In this document: in pieces, positions 16,698 to 26,075 of the stretch
Layout: each line of letters begins with the position of its first letter
How positions within the stretch are numbered: position 1 is the first letter of the stretch
Assembly: GCA_015272515.1 (NCBI GenBank)
Contig: JACYLN010000032.1
Span: forward strand, 1-53,402
Source: Leptolyngbyaceae cyanobacterium C42_A2020_001
GTDB taxonomy: Bacteria > Cyanobacteriota > Cyanobacteriia > Leptolyngbyales > Leptolyngbyaceae
Reading direction: 5' to 3'
DNA: 53,402 nucleotides
Notes under the pieces: model-generated
Told to the model about the DNA's origin: nothing
The model's database searches: none
Seen by the model: the letters and a program-made list of their open reading frames with translations, nothing else
Program-made: the position numbers and the translations under genes

Positions 16698-17024
16698 CGC
16701 TCCACTCCACTTCACCACGTTGACAACGGCACTTCTGCCTATTCGGACTATTTTTCACTAAAACGGACGGAGTTGCTTGAAATCCGTCAAAAACCCGATC
16801 AATTGCTCTGAGGCAAGGTCGGCGACTTTGCCCATCAACTAGACCCGTTTTGGTATACATTACTTTACGAAGTGGTTGATTAAGTGTGGCTTGAAGGGAT
16901 TCCGTTCAGGGTATGGTGTGGATTGGAAGACAATTGTTTGCTGAGATTTCAGCCATCCCTTCATCAGTTGTTGTACCTCTGTTTTACAAGTAGTGTTTTG
17001 TTGAGTGAGTCAAACGTCTGCCCT
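16698..17024. other. Intergenic region between the epimerase gene and psbQ
   Basis: This is the divergent promoter region of the epimerase (minus) and psbQ (plus). I see no credible gene. A long open frame upstream of psbQ (from 16884) encodes sequence unrelated to PsbQ. A TTGACA occurs near 16719-16724, but it has no good partner box at the right spacing. Confidence 0.5.
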
Positions 17025-17501
17025 ATGATGAACTATCGATCTGTCCTTGCTATGATTCTGGCGCTGGTGACAGCGTTTATGTTGAATGTCAATAGTGTTG
17101 AAGCGGCAAAAGCGAAGAAACCTTTGACCTATACCAGCGATCAGTTGGAACAAATTAAAAACTACGCCACCGATTTGCAGCAGATGCGCGATCGCATGGT
17201 GGAACTCGGCTCTTTGATCAATAAGAAAGATTGGATCTTTACTCGCAATTTTATCCACGGTCCATTGGGCGAACTACGCGTGTCTATGTTGAATGTGGCG
17301 CGTACCCTGCTTCCCGATGCTCAACCCGGTGCGAAAAAGCTGGCGAAAGATGTATTTGATGATCTAGTGGCGATCGATTTAGCCGCCCAAAATCAAAACT
17401 TCCAATTGGCAACTCGTAAATACAACGAAACGTTGAAGGATTTTGATGCGTTTTTGGGCTTGATTCCTCCCGCTGCCCGTCCTGAATCGGCTGCTGCTTA
17501 G
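17025..17501 (+). CDS. psbQ: Photosystem II protein PsbQ (CyanoQ)
   Basis: Lumenal extrinsic subunit of photosystem II that stabilises the oxygen-evolving complex and dimer. The protein of ~158 aa has an N-terminal signal segment (MILALVTAFMLNVNSVEA) and then a four-helix domain with QIKNYATDLQQMRDRM, the hallmark FIHGPLGELRVSMLNVARTLLP, and KYNETLKDFDAFLGLIP. Unlike the well-known Synechocystis form, the signal region has no lipobox cysteine; it ends EAAKAK, which suits ordinary signal peptidase I cleavage. Tandem ATGs occur at 17025 and 17028. The downstream oxidoreductase starts 12 nt after the stop and may be cotranscribed. Confidence 0.9.
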   Translation: MMNYRSVLAMILALVTAFMLNVNSVEAAKAKKPLTYTSDQLEQIKNYATDLQQMRDRMVELGSLINKKDWIFTRNFIHGPLGELRVSMLNVARTLLPDAQPGAKKLAKDVFDDLVAIDLAAQNQNFQLATRKYNETLKDFDAFLGLIPPAARPESAAA

Positions 17502-17513
17502 TCGTATTGCGGT

Positions 17514-18602
17514 ATGAGGGTTGCAATTGTTGGTTGTGGGGTTGTGGGTGCGGCGATCGCCTACGAACTCAGTGATGTTCCGGGTCTTTTAGTCACCGTG
17601 GTTGAGCAACATCAGCCCGCCCAACACTCCACAGGTGCCGCCCTCGGCGTTTTAATGGGAGCCATTAGCCAAAAGCTCAAAGGAAATAACCTGAGAATGC
17701 GGCTGTTCGGCATCCAGCGATACAACGAATGGGTTCCTAAACTTGAAATTGATACCGGTCGCAGAATTCTCTTTAATCAACAGGGAATTCTGCGGCTTTG
17801 TTTTGAGGGGGAAAATCTCGACATCTGGAAGAAATTAGCATCTGTTCGACAAGAGCAGGGGTGGCAGTTGAAAATGTGCGATCGCGCCTTTCTTGCCACA
17901 AACTATCCCCACCTCAACCTGGAGCGAGTGATTGGCGCAATCTATTCACCGGGCGATCGCCAGGTTGATCCTACTGCCCTGACCCTGGCACTGGTTGCCG
18001 CTGGCCAGCAAAACGGCGTGACCTTCCAATTCAATACGCCCGTGACTCAGGTGTTGCCCCAGCCAGATTCCACAATTCAACTGCAAACCAGTCAGGGAGC
18101 GATCGCCGCAGATTGGTTAGTGATTGCGGCTGGCATCGGTTCTACAGCGCTCACAACTCAGCTTCAACAAGCCGTGGATATTCGTCCGGTGTTGGGGCAG
18201 GCAGTGCGGGTGAAGATGCCCCAGCCGTTGGGCAATCCTGCTTTACAGCCTGTGATTACAGGCGAAGATGTGCATCTGGTGCCATTGGGCAATGATGAGT
18301 ACTGGATTGGCGCAACCGTTGAATTTTCAGACTTTGGAGACCCTGCGATCGCGCTCCAGCCTAACCCAGCGCTATTAGAAACGGTGATGCAACAAGCGAT
18401 CGCCCTTTGCCCCGCCCTGCAACACGCTACGATTCAGCACCAATGGTACGGACTCCGACCTCGCCCAGAAGGTCGCCCTGCTCCAATTATCGAACCCTTG
18501 CCTGGACACTCCCATATCCTGCTGGCAACAGGGCATTACCGCAACGGCGTGCTACTTGCTCCAGCTACCGCCGCAAAGGTGAGAGAACTTGTTGGTGTTT
18601 GA
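17514..18602 (+). CDS. FAD-dependent oxidoreductase, D-amino-acid/glycine oxidase (DAO) family
   Basis: A 362-aa protein with an N-terminal Rossmann motif VAIVGCGVVGAAIAYEL (3-19), then STGAALGVLMG, and a C-terminal HWYGLRPRPEGRPAPIIE followed by ILLATGHYRNGVLLAPATA, the FAD-binding end of the DAO fold. The closest named relatives by pattern are glycine oxidases (ThiO) and DadA-like dehydrogenases, but the substrate cannot be fixed from sequence. It follows psbQ by 12 nt. Its 3' end overlaps the convergent DUF932 gene by 67 bp, an unusually large tail-to-tail overlap. Confidence 0.8.
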   Translation: MRVAIVGCGVVGAAIAYELSDVPGLLVTVVEQHQPAQHSTGAALGVLMGAISQKLKGNNLRMRLFGIQRYNEWVPKLEIDTGRRILFNQQGILRLCFEGENLDIWKKLASVRQEQGWQLKMCDRAFLATNYPHLNLERVIGAIYSPGDRQVDPTALTLALVAAGQQNGVTFQFNTPVTQVLPQPDSTIQLQTSQGAIAADWLVIAAGIGSTALTTQLQQAVDIRPVLGQAVRVKMPQPLGNPALQPVITGEDVHLVPLGNDEYWIGATVEFSDFGDPAIALQPNPALLETVMQQAIALCPALQHATIQHQWYGLRPRPEGRPAPIIEPLPGHSHILLATGHYRNGVLLAPATAAKVRELVGV

Positions 18603-19531
18603 TGTTTGAGCAGAGCGATCGCGGCGGTGTGCGCTTTAATTCGCAGCGTTGCACCAGCCCCAAACCAATTAGAAATTAGCCGTGCTTCTACACAGGTTTC
18701 TCGCTGATGTTCCAGCCACTCCGTCACTGCATTGTAAGCATCCCACAAGGTTTTTCCCTGATTGCCCCTACCCGATTCAAAGTTTGCCAATAATTGCTCC
18801 CATGCGGGATGCCGGGCTGGATTTCGCACTCCTAAGACACTGCCTAAGTAAGCTGTCAGCAGTTCATCCGTGAGTTCCTGGTTTTCCATGGACAGGTATT
18901 CTTCTACGCTGAACTGGAATTCGCGCTTTGTTAGGTCAACTAGTGTTTGAATCCTTGCTAATTGCTCATGCAGGGTCAGTGTATGCGGAATGCAAATTGC
19001 CTTCTTTTGCCCCAAATCACCGAAACGATTGACCGTTGCTCCTGCCAGCGTATTCATGCACACGACTCGGATTGGAGTGAACTGAATCCATGCCGCAGTA
19101 GAACCATTGTGAGAGTTGTGCAGTAACAGATAAGGACACACCAAATCGTCATAGCGAACCTCAGCTTGCAGATTGCAAATACGCGCCAATATCCAAACTC
19201 GTTGTCCCCGTTGCAAGCTGCCTGCGGCTTCCAGTTTCACGCACCCTTTGTGCAACAGTGGATCAAACCAATGAAAGGCATCTTCGTTTTGTAGCGGCAC
19301 ATAGTTATGGACAACGGTTCCCAATAGCTGTCGATCGCGATCGCGAATCAAATGCTTTCGTAACGTTGGTGTTTCTTCCCCCGTTTCAATAATGGGTTCC
19401 TCTAGCACTCGCCAATCCAACCCCGCTTTGACAATGGCATCTTCCACGGTTGGCGGGTTTTGTAAAACCGTTCCTAATCGGTGCCAGGCAGCTTGCGCGA
19501 CAAAAAATCCAGACTCAAATTCGTGTGCCAT
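18536..19531 (-). CDS. DUF932 (phage/plasmid-like, TIGR03299-type) protein
   Basis: A 331-aa protein beginning MAHEFESGFFVAQAAWHRLGTVL and containing the LHNSHNGSTAAWIQFTPIRVVCMNTLAGA segment that marks the DUF932 family (often labelled phage/plasmid-like protein). The family occurs in phages, plasmids and bacterial chromosomes and has no firm function. No integrase, portal or replication gene lies nearby, so this is a single gene rather than a prophage. AGGAAGG about 8 nt before the ATG supports the start. The last ~20 codons overlap the end of the oppositely oriented oxidoreductase gene; the C-terminal AAVAGASSTPLR may therefore be a recent read-through extension. Confidence 0.8.
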   Translation of the reverse strand: MAHEFESGFFVAQAAWHRLGTVLQNPPTVEDAIVKAGLDWRVLEEPIIETGEETPTLRKHLIRDRDRQLLGTVVHNYVPLQNEDAFHWFDPLLHKGCVKLEAAGSLQRGQRVWILARICNLQAEVRYDDLVCPYLLLHNSHNGSTAAWIQFTPIRVVCMNTLAGATVNRFGDLGQKKAICIPHTLTLHEQLARIQTLVDLTKREFQFSVEEYLSMENQELTDELLTAYLGSVLGVRNPARHPAWEQLLANFESGRGNQGKTLWDAYNAVTEWLEHQRETCVEARLISNWFGAGATLRIKAHTAAIALLKHQTPTSSLTFAAVAGASSTPLR

Positions 19532-19618
19532 GAGCGAACCTTCCTGGGACAGAAAATGACTACTACGGTTCTAGCGTGAAAAAGGCTGCCTGGCTAGAAT
19601 TTGTTGAATTTTGAAGTA

Positions 19619-22081
19619 TCAATTCTGCGATCGCTCGGCAAAGGAAAAGCCGCGTCGGGTGGGGCGGTTGGCGGCGATTTGCACTTCAAACTGAACCTCA
19701 TCAGTTTTGTCGCCGCTTTGGGCTTGTAACGTCCACGTGCCGGGTTGGGGTGTCCAGAAAAAGGAGGTTGCGGTTTGGGAAATCAGCAGTTTGCCATTCA
19801 ACCGCCATTCCACAGGTTGCTTAGCCGTGCTGCTGAGCTTAAACTCCAGTTTTTGAGCACTATTTGCCCCCATACCTTTTGGATTGCCAATCACGAAAAA
19901 GTCACCATTTTGCGGAGACACAATCCGGAGTTCTTTGCTGCTGGTGCTTTGACTGACTGCAACAGTGCGGGGCTGGCGAGATAGCCACTCGTTATATTCG
20001 GCGGGTAAGTTGAGTTGAGCGATCGCCTTACCGCCCTCCCCTGACACAACACGATAAAACGGATCAGGTTGCGTTTCGTAAGCGGCCAAATCTTCCGGGA
20101 AAAAGTATTCTTCCACCACTGCGGGACAGGCAGGCGTAGGACGTGCCCCCGACAGCGCACAAATTGGACGTTTCACCATTCCAACTGGAGCCAAAAACGC
20201 CTTTGGCTCCTGGTTTTCGTGCAGGTGCAGCATGATTCGATTCCACAACGGTGCAGCCCCCGTCACTCCTGACACCTTCTGCATCGGCGCACTATCAAAA
20301 TTGCCCACCCAAACCGCCACTGTGTAATCCGTAGTAAATCCGACTGTCCAGGTATCGCGAAAATCAGACGAGGTGCCCGTTTTCACTGCCGCCGGAAATG
20401 GCAACGCCAGCAACGAATCGACTCCAAAGGCACGAGCACGAGCGTGAGAGTCGGCCAGCATATCGGTGATTAGGACAGAGGACTGAGGATTGAGTGCTGA
20501 GTGCTGAGTGCTGAGGACTGAGGACTGAGTGCTGAGTGCTGAGGACTGAGGACTGAGGACTGAGGACTGAGTGCTGAGTGCAAAATTCTGCTTTCTGACT
20601 CCTGACTCCTGACTTCTGATCTGTATGCCATCTCCCCCTCTCGCCAGGGTCATATACGCCTGCGCCAGTTCCCACAGGTTCACCTCGCCACTGCCCAGGG
20701 CTAGCCCTAAGCCGTAGTGTTCGGGGGATTCTGTGAGATGGGCAAAGCCAAGCTGGTGTAAGCGCTCTAGGAATGACTTAACTCCAATTTTTTCCAACGT
20801 GCGAACGGCAGGAATGTTGAGCGAATTTGCCAGCGCATACCGAACGCGTACCGGACCTTGAAAGGTTTCGCTGTAGTCAGACGGGCTGTAGAGCCGAGCA
20901 CCGGGAATGGCGTAGCGGGTGGGCACGTCTGCCAGGATCGTGTTGGGGCGAATCAGGCGTTTTTCGATCGCGAGTTGGTAAACAAACGGCTTCAGCGTGG
21001 AACCAGGCTGGCGCAGTGCCTGCACCCCATCGTTACGTCCCATTTGAGCTTCGGCAAAGTAATCGGGAGAACCAACATACGCCAGCACCTCGCCTGTTGA
21101 GTTGTCCAGTACAATCGCTGCCGCATGGTGAACATTGTGCTGTGCCAAACCGTGTACCACCTGGTAAACCTGAGTTTCCACGAACTGCTGCAAGGGGCGA
21201 TCGATGGTTGTGCGAATCTGGGCGGGATGATCCGGGGATAGCTGTTGCGCCAGCCAGAACTGGAAGTGAGGGGCGGCGACGATGCCACTTTCACGCGGTT
21301 GCAAGGCAACTTCTTCGGCGGCGGCTCGGTCTGCCTGGGCATGGGTGATGTAGCCATCTTCCACCAGGCGATTGAGCACGTAGGTTTGGCGGCGTTTGAG
21401 CGGAATCAGGTGATCGCGGGGTTGGAGGTTGTTGGGGTCGTTGGGAATTCCGGCGAGGAGGCTGGCTTGCCCAATCGTGAGGTCGCTGGCGGGAATGCCG
21501 AAGTACAGCCGAGATGCCGCTTCTACCCCATAAATGTTGCTGCCCATCGGCAGACGGTTGATGTATGCCTGCAAAATTTCATCTCGACTCATGCCCGCAA
21601 ATAAGCGCCAGGATGTCCAAATTTCTCGCAGTTTGCCAGGAATCCCAAACGGCACCGGATCGATCATGCGCGCAAGTTGCATCGTGATTGTGGAAGCACC
21701 GCTGACAATTTGCCGCGCCTGCACGGCTTCTAACAAAGCACGAGCGATCGCTCGTTCATCCAGTGCCCCATGCTGGTAAAACCGCTTGTCTTCCGCGGCA
21801 ATGACGGCGTGCATGAAATTTGGCGACACCTGGGAGAGGGGCACCGCTACCGTATGTTCTTGATCACGGGTCAGGATCGTGCCGAGAGGTAAGCCATTGC
21901 GATCCACGAACTCAACTGCTTGCTGGTCTTGCACCAGATCAGCCGCCCGGATGGGAGCCAGATAGGGTAGCGATCGCACCAGCAGCACCAGCAACATGCT
22001 CACTGCAAGCACCTTCCAGTACCAGCGCGATCGCTGCCATTGCTTCAGTACCCGTTTGCCAAATTCTCCCAACCGTCTCAT
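19619..22081 (-). CDS. pbpC: Bifunctional penicillin-binding protein 1C
   Basis: Class A peptidoglycan synthase of 820 aa. A membrane anchor (~22-40) is followed by a GT51 glycosyltransferase domain with AAEDKRFYQHG (catalytic E97) and STITMQLARM, a transpeptidase domain with S361TLK364, S420LN and K567TG, and a C-terminal BiPBP_C domain with immunoglobulin-like strands (~710-800). The order and the tail are those of PBP1C. Residues ~489-537, between SxN and KTG, are a foreign, serine/glutamine-rich stretch with a 7-residue period (SSVLSTQ-like) encoded by a heptanucleotide DNA repeat; it stays in frame and contains no stop. All catalytic motifs are intact, so the protein may still work. Confidence 0.92.
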   Translation of the reverse strand: MRRLGEFGKRVLKQWQRSRWYWKVLAVSMLLVLLVRSLPYLAPIRAADLVQDQQAVEFVDRNGLPLGTILTRDQEHTVAVPLSQVSPNFMHAVIAAEDKRFYQHGALDERAIARALLEAVQARQIVSGASTITMQLARMIDPVPFGIPGKLREIWTSWRLFAGMSRDEILQAYINRLPMGSNIYGVEAASRLYFGIPASDLTIGQASLLAGIPNDPNNLQPRDHLIPLKRRQTYVLNRLVEDGYITHAQADRAAAEEVALQPRESGIVAAPHFQFWLAQQLSPDHPAQIRTTIDRPLQQFVETQVYQVVHGLAQHNVHHAAAIVLDNSTGEVLAYVGSPDYFAEAQMGRNDGVQALRQPGSTLKPFVYQLAIEKRLIRPNTILADVPTRYAIPGARLYSPSDYSETFQGPVRVRYALANSLNIPAVRTLEKIGVKSFLERLHQLGFAHLTESPEHYGLGLALGSGEVNLWELAQAYMTLARGGDGIQIRSQESGVRKQNFALSTQSSVLSPQSSALSTQSSVLSTQHSALNPQSSVLITDMLADSHARARAFGVDSLLALPFPAAVKTGTSSDFRDTWTVGFTTDYTVAVWVGNFDSAPMQKVSGVTGAAPLWNRIMLHLHENQEPKAFLAPVGMVKRPICALSGARPTPACPAVVEEYFFPEDLAAYETQPDPFYRVVSGEGGKAIAQLNLPAEYNEWLSRQPRTVAVSQSTSSKELRIVSPQNGDFFVIGNPKGMGANSAQKLEFKLSSTAKQPVEWRLNGKLLISQTATSFFWTPQPGTWTLQAQSGDKTDEVQFEVQIAANRPTRRGFSFAERSQN
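20481..20578. repeat. Short tandem heptamer repeat (STRR-type) inside pbpC
   Basis: Fourteen uninterrupted heptamers, each GACTGAG or TGCTGAG (one GATTGAG), run from 20481 to 20578. A related, looser tract of TGACTCC-type heptamers follows at about 20596-20616. Both heptamer families are typical of the intergenic short tandemly repeated sequences of filamentous cyanobacteria. Here they lie inside a coding region. Three heptamers equal seven codons, which explains the 7-residue protein period. Confidence 0.92.
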
Positions 22082-22191
22082 GGCTTCCCTGTCCGACTCT
22101 TGAGACAGACTACACCCCTGTTGTAAACCAGTCCGGGAGCGATCGCTAAGATTTAGAAGTCGTCAGTAAGTCAATGCTGTGATGAATGCTA

Positions 22192-22674
22192 TCAGGTTGC
22201 TTCACTCATCAATCGCTCCGTGAGTTCCTGATCTGCTTGCTGATAAATCGCCTTTTCCCGCTGAATAAAGATGGCGGCTAAGGCTTCGTAAGCTTCAGCC
22301 CACGCCGCAATTACGTCATCGGTTGCCGCATCTTGCAAAACATCTTTCATCGCCTGCAACAGCTTTTCACCAATCAGGGAATACTGCTCAGGCAAAATGC
22401 GCATTGCCACATGACGATGGGCAATGTGGTCTACGGCAGTTGCCAACTCATCCAGGCGATCGATGTGAGTGGCATAGGCATAAACCGCTGCCGCTAGCTT
22501 GTGGGCTTGCCCACCTCCATCCAGGTGTTGCATCCAGGTAGTTTCAAAACCGCGTTTGTAGTCAGGTCGTTCCTCAAAGGCAATTTGATACATCCGCTGA
22601 GTAATTTCTTCACCTCTTTCTTTCAAAATTGGTGCCGTTGCTTTAACGATTTCAATTGTTTTTTGACTGACCAT
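22192..22674 (-). CDS. Single-domain globin (flavohaemoglobin-type)
   Basis: A 160-aa haem protein beginning MVSQKTIEIVKATAPILKERG, like the N-terminal globin domain of flavohaemoglobins and bacterial haemoglobin. It contains TQRMYQIAF (B-helix Tyr), a Gln in the distal E-helix region (WMQHLDGGGQ), and IAHRHVAMRILPEQYSLIGE, where the second His fits the proximal F8 ligand. No FAD/NAD reductase domain follows, so it is a stand-alone globin, perhaps for oxygen or NO handling. The open frame has an earlier ATG at 22713 that would add 13 residues; the start at 22674 matches family N-termini, but neither has a strong Shine-Dalgarno sequence. Confidence 0.85.
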   Translation of the reverse strand: MVSQKTIEIVKATAPILKERGEEITQRMYQIAFEERPDYKRGFETTWMQHLDGGGQAHKLAAAVYAYATHIDRLDELATAVDHIAHRHVAMRILPEQYSLIGEKLLQAMKDVLQDAATDDVIAAWAEAYEALAAIFIQREKAIYQQADQELTERLMSEAT

Positions 22675-22930
22675 AAACTCACGTAAGACTTGAATTTTCC
22701 TACAATTCGGCATCGTTCTTCAAACCCATACCGTCATCTTACCTGGCTTTCTTTGGCAGCAAAAAATGGTTCAGAATTTGTAACTTGGCTCCGGAGCGCG
22801 GTCGCCTCAACTGTGCGTTCTTCAAACACTCTCCTCGCAGCAGAACAACAGCAGACATCTGAGCAGAGCCAGCCAACATAGACATAACCAGCGATCGATC
22901 ACCGATTACCAATGACCGATCACCAATCTA

Positions 22931-25258
22931 TTACTCTTCGTCGCTCAAACCTTCCTCAGCAGATTCCAACGCCGTCTTGGTTTTCACCTGATCCATCTTG
23001 AACACCAGCACTCCCAAAGGTGGCAAGCAGATATCGAGAGAATAGGGACGATTTTGGTACGCCCAGTCATCCGTCCATTTACCACCCAGATTGCCCATAT
23101 TGCTGCCGCCAAAGTCGCGGGCATCACTGTTGAAGATTTCAGTGTAGAAGCCCTTGAACGGCACACCCACACGATAGTGAGAATGGGGTTGAGGCGTGAA
23201 GTTGCAAACAACAATAGCAAAATCTTCGTGGTTTTTCGCCCAGCGAATGAAGGACACCACGCTATGGCGATTGTCACTGCAATCAATCCACTCAAACCCA
23301 CCTTGTCCACCGCCAAAATCCCAGGTATAGAGCGCAGGTTCACTACGGTACAGTCGATTCAATTGACTGAAGAAATACTTCGTTTGCTGGTGCGGTGTGT
23401 ATTGCAGCAAATGCCATTCCAGATCACCCCACACATTCCACTCGTTCCACTGCCCCAATTCCATGCTCATAAACATGGTTTTCTTTCCAGGATGGCAGAA
23501 CATATAAGTGAACAATGCCCGCACGTTGGCAAACTTCTGCCACTCGTCACCCGGCATCTTGCCAATCATAGCGCTCTTGCCATGCACAATTTCGTCGTGC
23601 GACAGCGCCAGCATGAAGTTCTCACTGTGGTGATACATCATGCTGAAAGTGATGTTGTTTTGATGGAACTGACGGAACCACGGGTCCATGTGGAAGTAGT
23701 CCAACATATCGTGCATCCAGCCCATGTTCCACTTGAGGTTGAAGCCCAAGCCACCAACGTAGGTGGGCCAGGAAACCATTGGCCAATCGGTGGATTCTTC
23801 GGCAATGGAAAGCACACCGGGGAAGTAGCTAAAAATCACATGGTTGGTCTGGCGCAAGAAGTCAGCAGCTTCGATGTGCTCCCGCCCACCGTATTGATTG
23901 GCAATCCATTCACCGTCTTTCCGCAGATAGTCGCGGTAGATCATGGAGGCGACAGCATCAACCCGAATGCCATCAATGTGATATTTGTCAAACCAGAAGA
24001 GGGCATTTGCTACAAGGAAGTTACGGACTTCGTTGCGACCATAGTTAAAGACCAGTGTGCCCCATTCCTTGTGTTCGCCAATCCGGGGGTCAGCGTGTTC
24101 GTAAAGATGAGTGCCATCAAAAAATGCCAGCCCGTGACCATCTTTGGGGAAGTGTCCGGGAACCCAATCTACTAAAACACCAATGCCATTCTGGTGGCAC
24201 TGATCGACAAAGTACATAAAGTCTTGGGGACTGCCAAAACGGGATGTGGGGGCGTAGTAACCTGTTACCTGGTACCCCCAGGAACCATCGAAAGGGTGCT
24301 CGGCGATCGGGAGGAGTTCAATATGGGTATAGCCCAGTTCTTTGACGTAAGGAATCAGCTTTTCGGCTAGCTCTCGGTAGGTGAGGAAGCGGGCACCGGG
24401 TTTCAGTTCAGAGACGATGACGACGGGTTCTTCAGTGCCATCGGGACGTTTTGCGGGTTCGGAGGAGGAGGCATGGAGCCAGGAACCGAGGTGGCATTCG
24501 TACACCGAGATGGGCTGGGTAAGGGGGTCCGTGTGGCGGCGGATTTCCATCCAATCGTCATCGCTCCAGGTGTATGCACTCAGGTCGGCGACAATGGAAG
24601 CGGTTTTGGGACGTGGTTCTTGATAAAAGCCGTAGGGGTCAGATTTTTCATAAATATGACCTTCCCAGTTTTTGACTTCGTATTTGTAGTGTTCGCCTGC
24701 GCCAATACCTGGAATGAACAGTTCCCAAACACCGTTGACGCGTTTACTCATTTGGTGTTTGCGTCCATCCCAATAGTTGAAGTCACCGAGGATGGAAACG
24801 TTGCGGGCGTTGGGTGCCCAAACAGCGAAATAAACGCCTTTGACCCCGTTGAGTTCGGTGGGGTGTGCTCCTAATTTTTCGTAGATGCGGTGGTGGTTAC
24901 CTTCGGCGAATAAGTGAATGTCGAAGTCGGTAAGCCAGGGGGAGCGAAAGGCGTAGGGGTCGTAGATGACGCGATCGTGCTCCCCTTCTTTGATGCGGAG
25001 TTGGTAGTTTGCTAATTCTGGAATATCAACCGTGCATTCAAAGAAGTGGGGATGATGGGTTGCCTGCATGGGATATTCCTGCCGTTGCTCTGGGAGTACA
25101 ACCCAAACTGCTTCGGCATTTGGCTGGTAGGCTCTCACAACCCAGACTTTTTTGCCCTCCTCAGTTTCTAATAGATGGGGGCCTAACACCTCAAATGGAT
25201 CGTGATGCTGGTTCCAAACAATTCGTTCAATCTGATCAGGGCTAATTGTTGCTGTCAT
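22931..25258 (-). CDS. glgB: 1,4-alpha-glucan branching enzyme
   Basis: GH13 glycogen branching enzyme of 775 aa that transfers alpha-1,4 chains to make alpha-1,6 branches. The N-terminus contains a carbohydrate-binding/CBM48 region ([11 protein letters not shown], then [25 protein letters not shown]). The catalytic barrel shows [24 protein letters not shown] (nucleophile Asp), SIAEEST (acid/base Glu) and [11 protein letters not shown]. The C-terminal beta domain ends with [10 protein letters not shown]. Length and order match full-length cyanobacterial GlgB. The start ATG at 25258 is the only good choice. It appears monocistronic, with a long leader upstream. Confidence 0.97.
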   Translation of the reverse strand: MTATISPDQIERIVWNQHHDPFEVLGPHLLETEEGKKVWVVRAYQPNAEAVWVVLPEQRQEYPMQATHHPHFFECTVDIPELANYQLRIKEGEHDRVIYDPYAFRSPWLTDFDIHLFAEGNHHRIYEKLGAHPTELNGVKGVYFAVWAPNARNVSILGDFNYWDGRKHQMSKRVNGVWELFIPGIGAGEHYKYEVKNWEGHIYEKSDPYGFYQEPRPKTASIVADLSAYTWSDDDWMEIRRHTDPLTQPISVYECHLGSWLHASSSEPAKRPDGTEEPVVIVSELKPGARFLTYRELAEKLIPYVKELGYTHIELLPIAEHPFDGSWGYQVTGYYAPTSRFGSPQDFMYFVDQCHQNGIGVLVDWVPGHFPKDGHGLAFFDGTHLYEHADPRIGEHKEWGTLVFNYGRNEVRNFLVANALFWFDKYHIDGIRVDAVASMIYRDYLRKDGEWIANQYGGREHIEAADFLRQTNHVIFSYFPGVLSIAEESTDWPMVSWPTYVGGLGFNLKWNMGWMHDMLDYFHMDPWFRQFHQNNITFSMMYHHSENFMLALSHDEIVHGKSAMIGKMPGDEWQKFANVRALFTYMFCHPGKKTMFMSMELGQWNEWNVWGDLEWHLLQYTPHQQTKYFFSQLNRLYRSEPALYTWDFGGGQGGFEWIDCSDNRHSVVSFIRWAKNHEDFAIVVCNFTPQPHSHYRVGVPFKGFYTEIFNSDARDFGGSNMGNLGGKWTDDWAYQNRPYSLDICLPPLGVLVFKMDQVKTKTALESAEEGLSDEE

Positions 25259-25673
25259 GAAACTACCTACCTGGACTTCTGTAAAACCGTAGAACGGTGA
25301 ATATCGTTATGGCCAGAAAGCTGGGATCAGAGAAAACAGATGGAATCTTAGTCTGGGTTTAGCTTTCTGACTCGTCTTTGCACACTTCGTGTGTTAGAGA
25401 CATATGTAAAGGAATATCAACTAGATGTAATAAACCGTATCAAATCATTGTCAAAGTCTCAATTATAAATTTGGCGATCGCGTCTCATCACGCACCAGAA
25501 CCATAAAACGAAATCCGCCCCAACTGTACCATTTTGGTAAGCCAGAGCGGTTCACTTAAATGCAATTGATCCCAAGATTATTTTCCCAGTTCATCTTGCC
25601 GTAGAGATAAAGGCATCTTCCACAGAACGTGACGAAACCTGTAGAGCATACACTGTGGAAGCCTTTGTGGAGA
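25259..25673. other. Intergenic region between glgB and the PSRP-3 gene
   Basis: No gene is apparent. The glgB leader lies in the first part. Near the other end, CTTCCACAG (25617-25625) and its complement CTGTGGAAG (25653-25661) form a 9-bp inverted repeat with a 27-nt loop, just after the PSRP-3 stop in that gene's direction. It could be a 3' hairpin of the PSRP-3 transcript, but there is no clear T-run. Confidence 0.45.
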
Positions 25674-25973
25674 TCACGAACTTCCCATGAAAACGACTTC
25701 TGGAAATTTCGTCTGAGCCTCTGCCATTGGGCGATCTTTGCCTTCTTCCTGCCAGTAGTTAATCACTTCAGTCGCTTTGTTGAGCAACTCTACCCGATCA
25801 ACTTCCGTAATCCAATGTTTTGCCTCAAGTTCGTTCTTGAGTTGTTCCCAGGCATCATTTCGAGGCCAAAAAAAGTAAGATGTCAAAGGGCTGGTTCCCT
25901 TCCCTACAACTTGATCAACTGCTAGTGCAACGTCTTTTTCCAACCAAAGAACTTTCAGAATAAATTTTGGCAA
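25674..25973 (-). CDS. 30S ribosomal protein PSRP-3 (Ycf65)
   Basis: A 99-aa protein beginning [24 protein letters not shown] and containing [21 protein letters not shown] and [16 protein letters not shown]. This is the highly conserved plastid-specific ribosomal protein 3, also found in cyanobacteria, which binds the small ribosomal subunit. It is one of the strongest lineage markers in the window. The full family length is present. No neighbouring ribosomal genes are seen; the gene is divergent from the HAD gene. Confidence 0.92.
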   Translation of the reverse strand: MPKFILKVLWLEKDVALAVDQVVGKGTSPLTSYFFWPRNDAWEQLKNELEAKHWITEVDRVELLNKATEVINYWQEEGKDRPMAEAQTKFPEVVFMGSS

Positions 25974-26075
25974 CCCAACCTCCCGCGCAATCCCAAACTA
26001 TCAGTAAACTACAGCCCACCATCTTACCGTACTGTCATCGATCCTGCATCTTTTCTTTGAGTTAAGTGATTGTTT

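Noticed and set aside
18536-19531. Prophage or plasmid integration at the DUF932 gene
   Set aside because: It is a single gene with no integrase, structural or replication genes or attachment repeats; neighbours are housekeeping.
20481-20578. CRISPR array
   Set aside because: Units are contiguous 7-bp heptamers without spacers and lie inside a coding region.
20827-21348. Plus-strand frame of 173 codons opposite pbpC
   Set aside because: Antisense to the PBP1C transpeptidase/glycosyltransferase region; Arg/Pro-rich composition typical of shadow frames.
23054-24175. Long plus-strand frame opposite glgB (373 codons)
   Set aside because: It lies wholly antisense to a gene with intact GH13 motifs, its product has no recognisable domain, and it reflects codon bias in the opposite strand.
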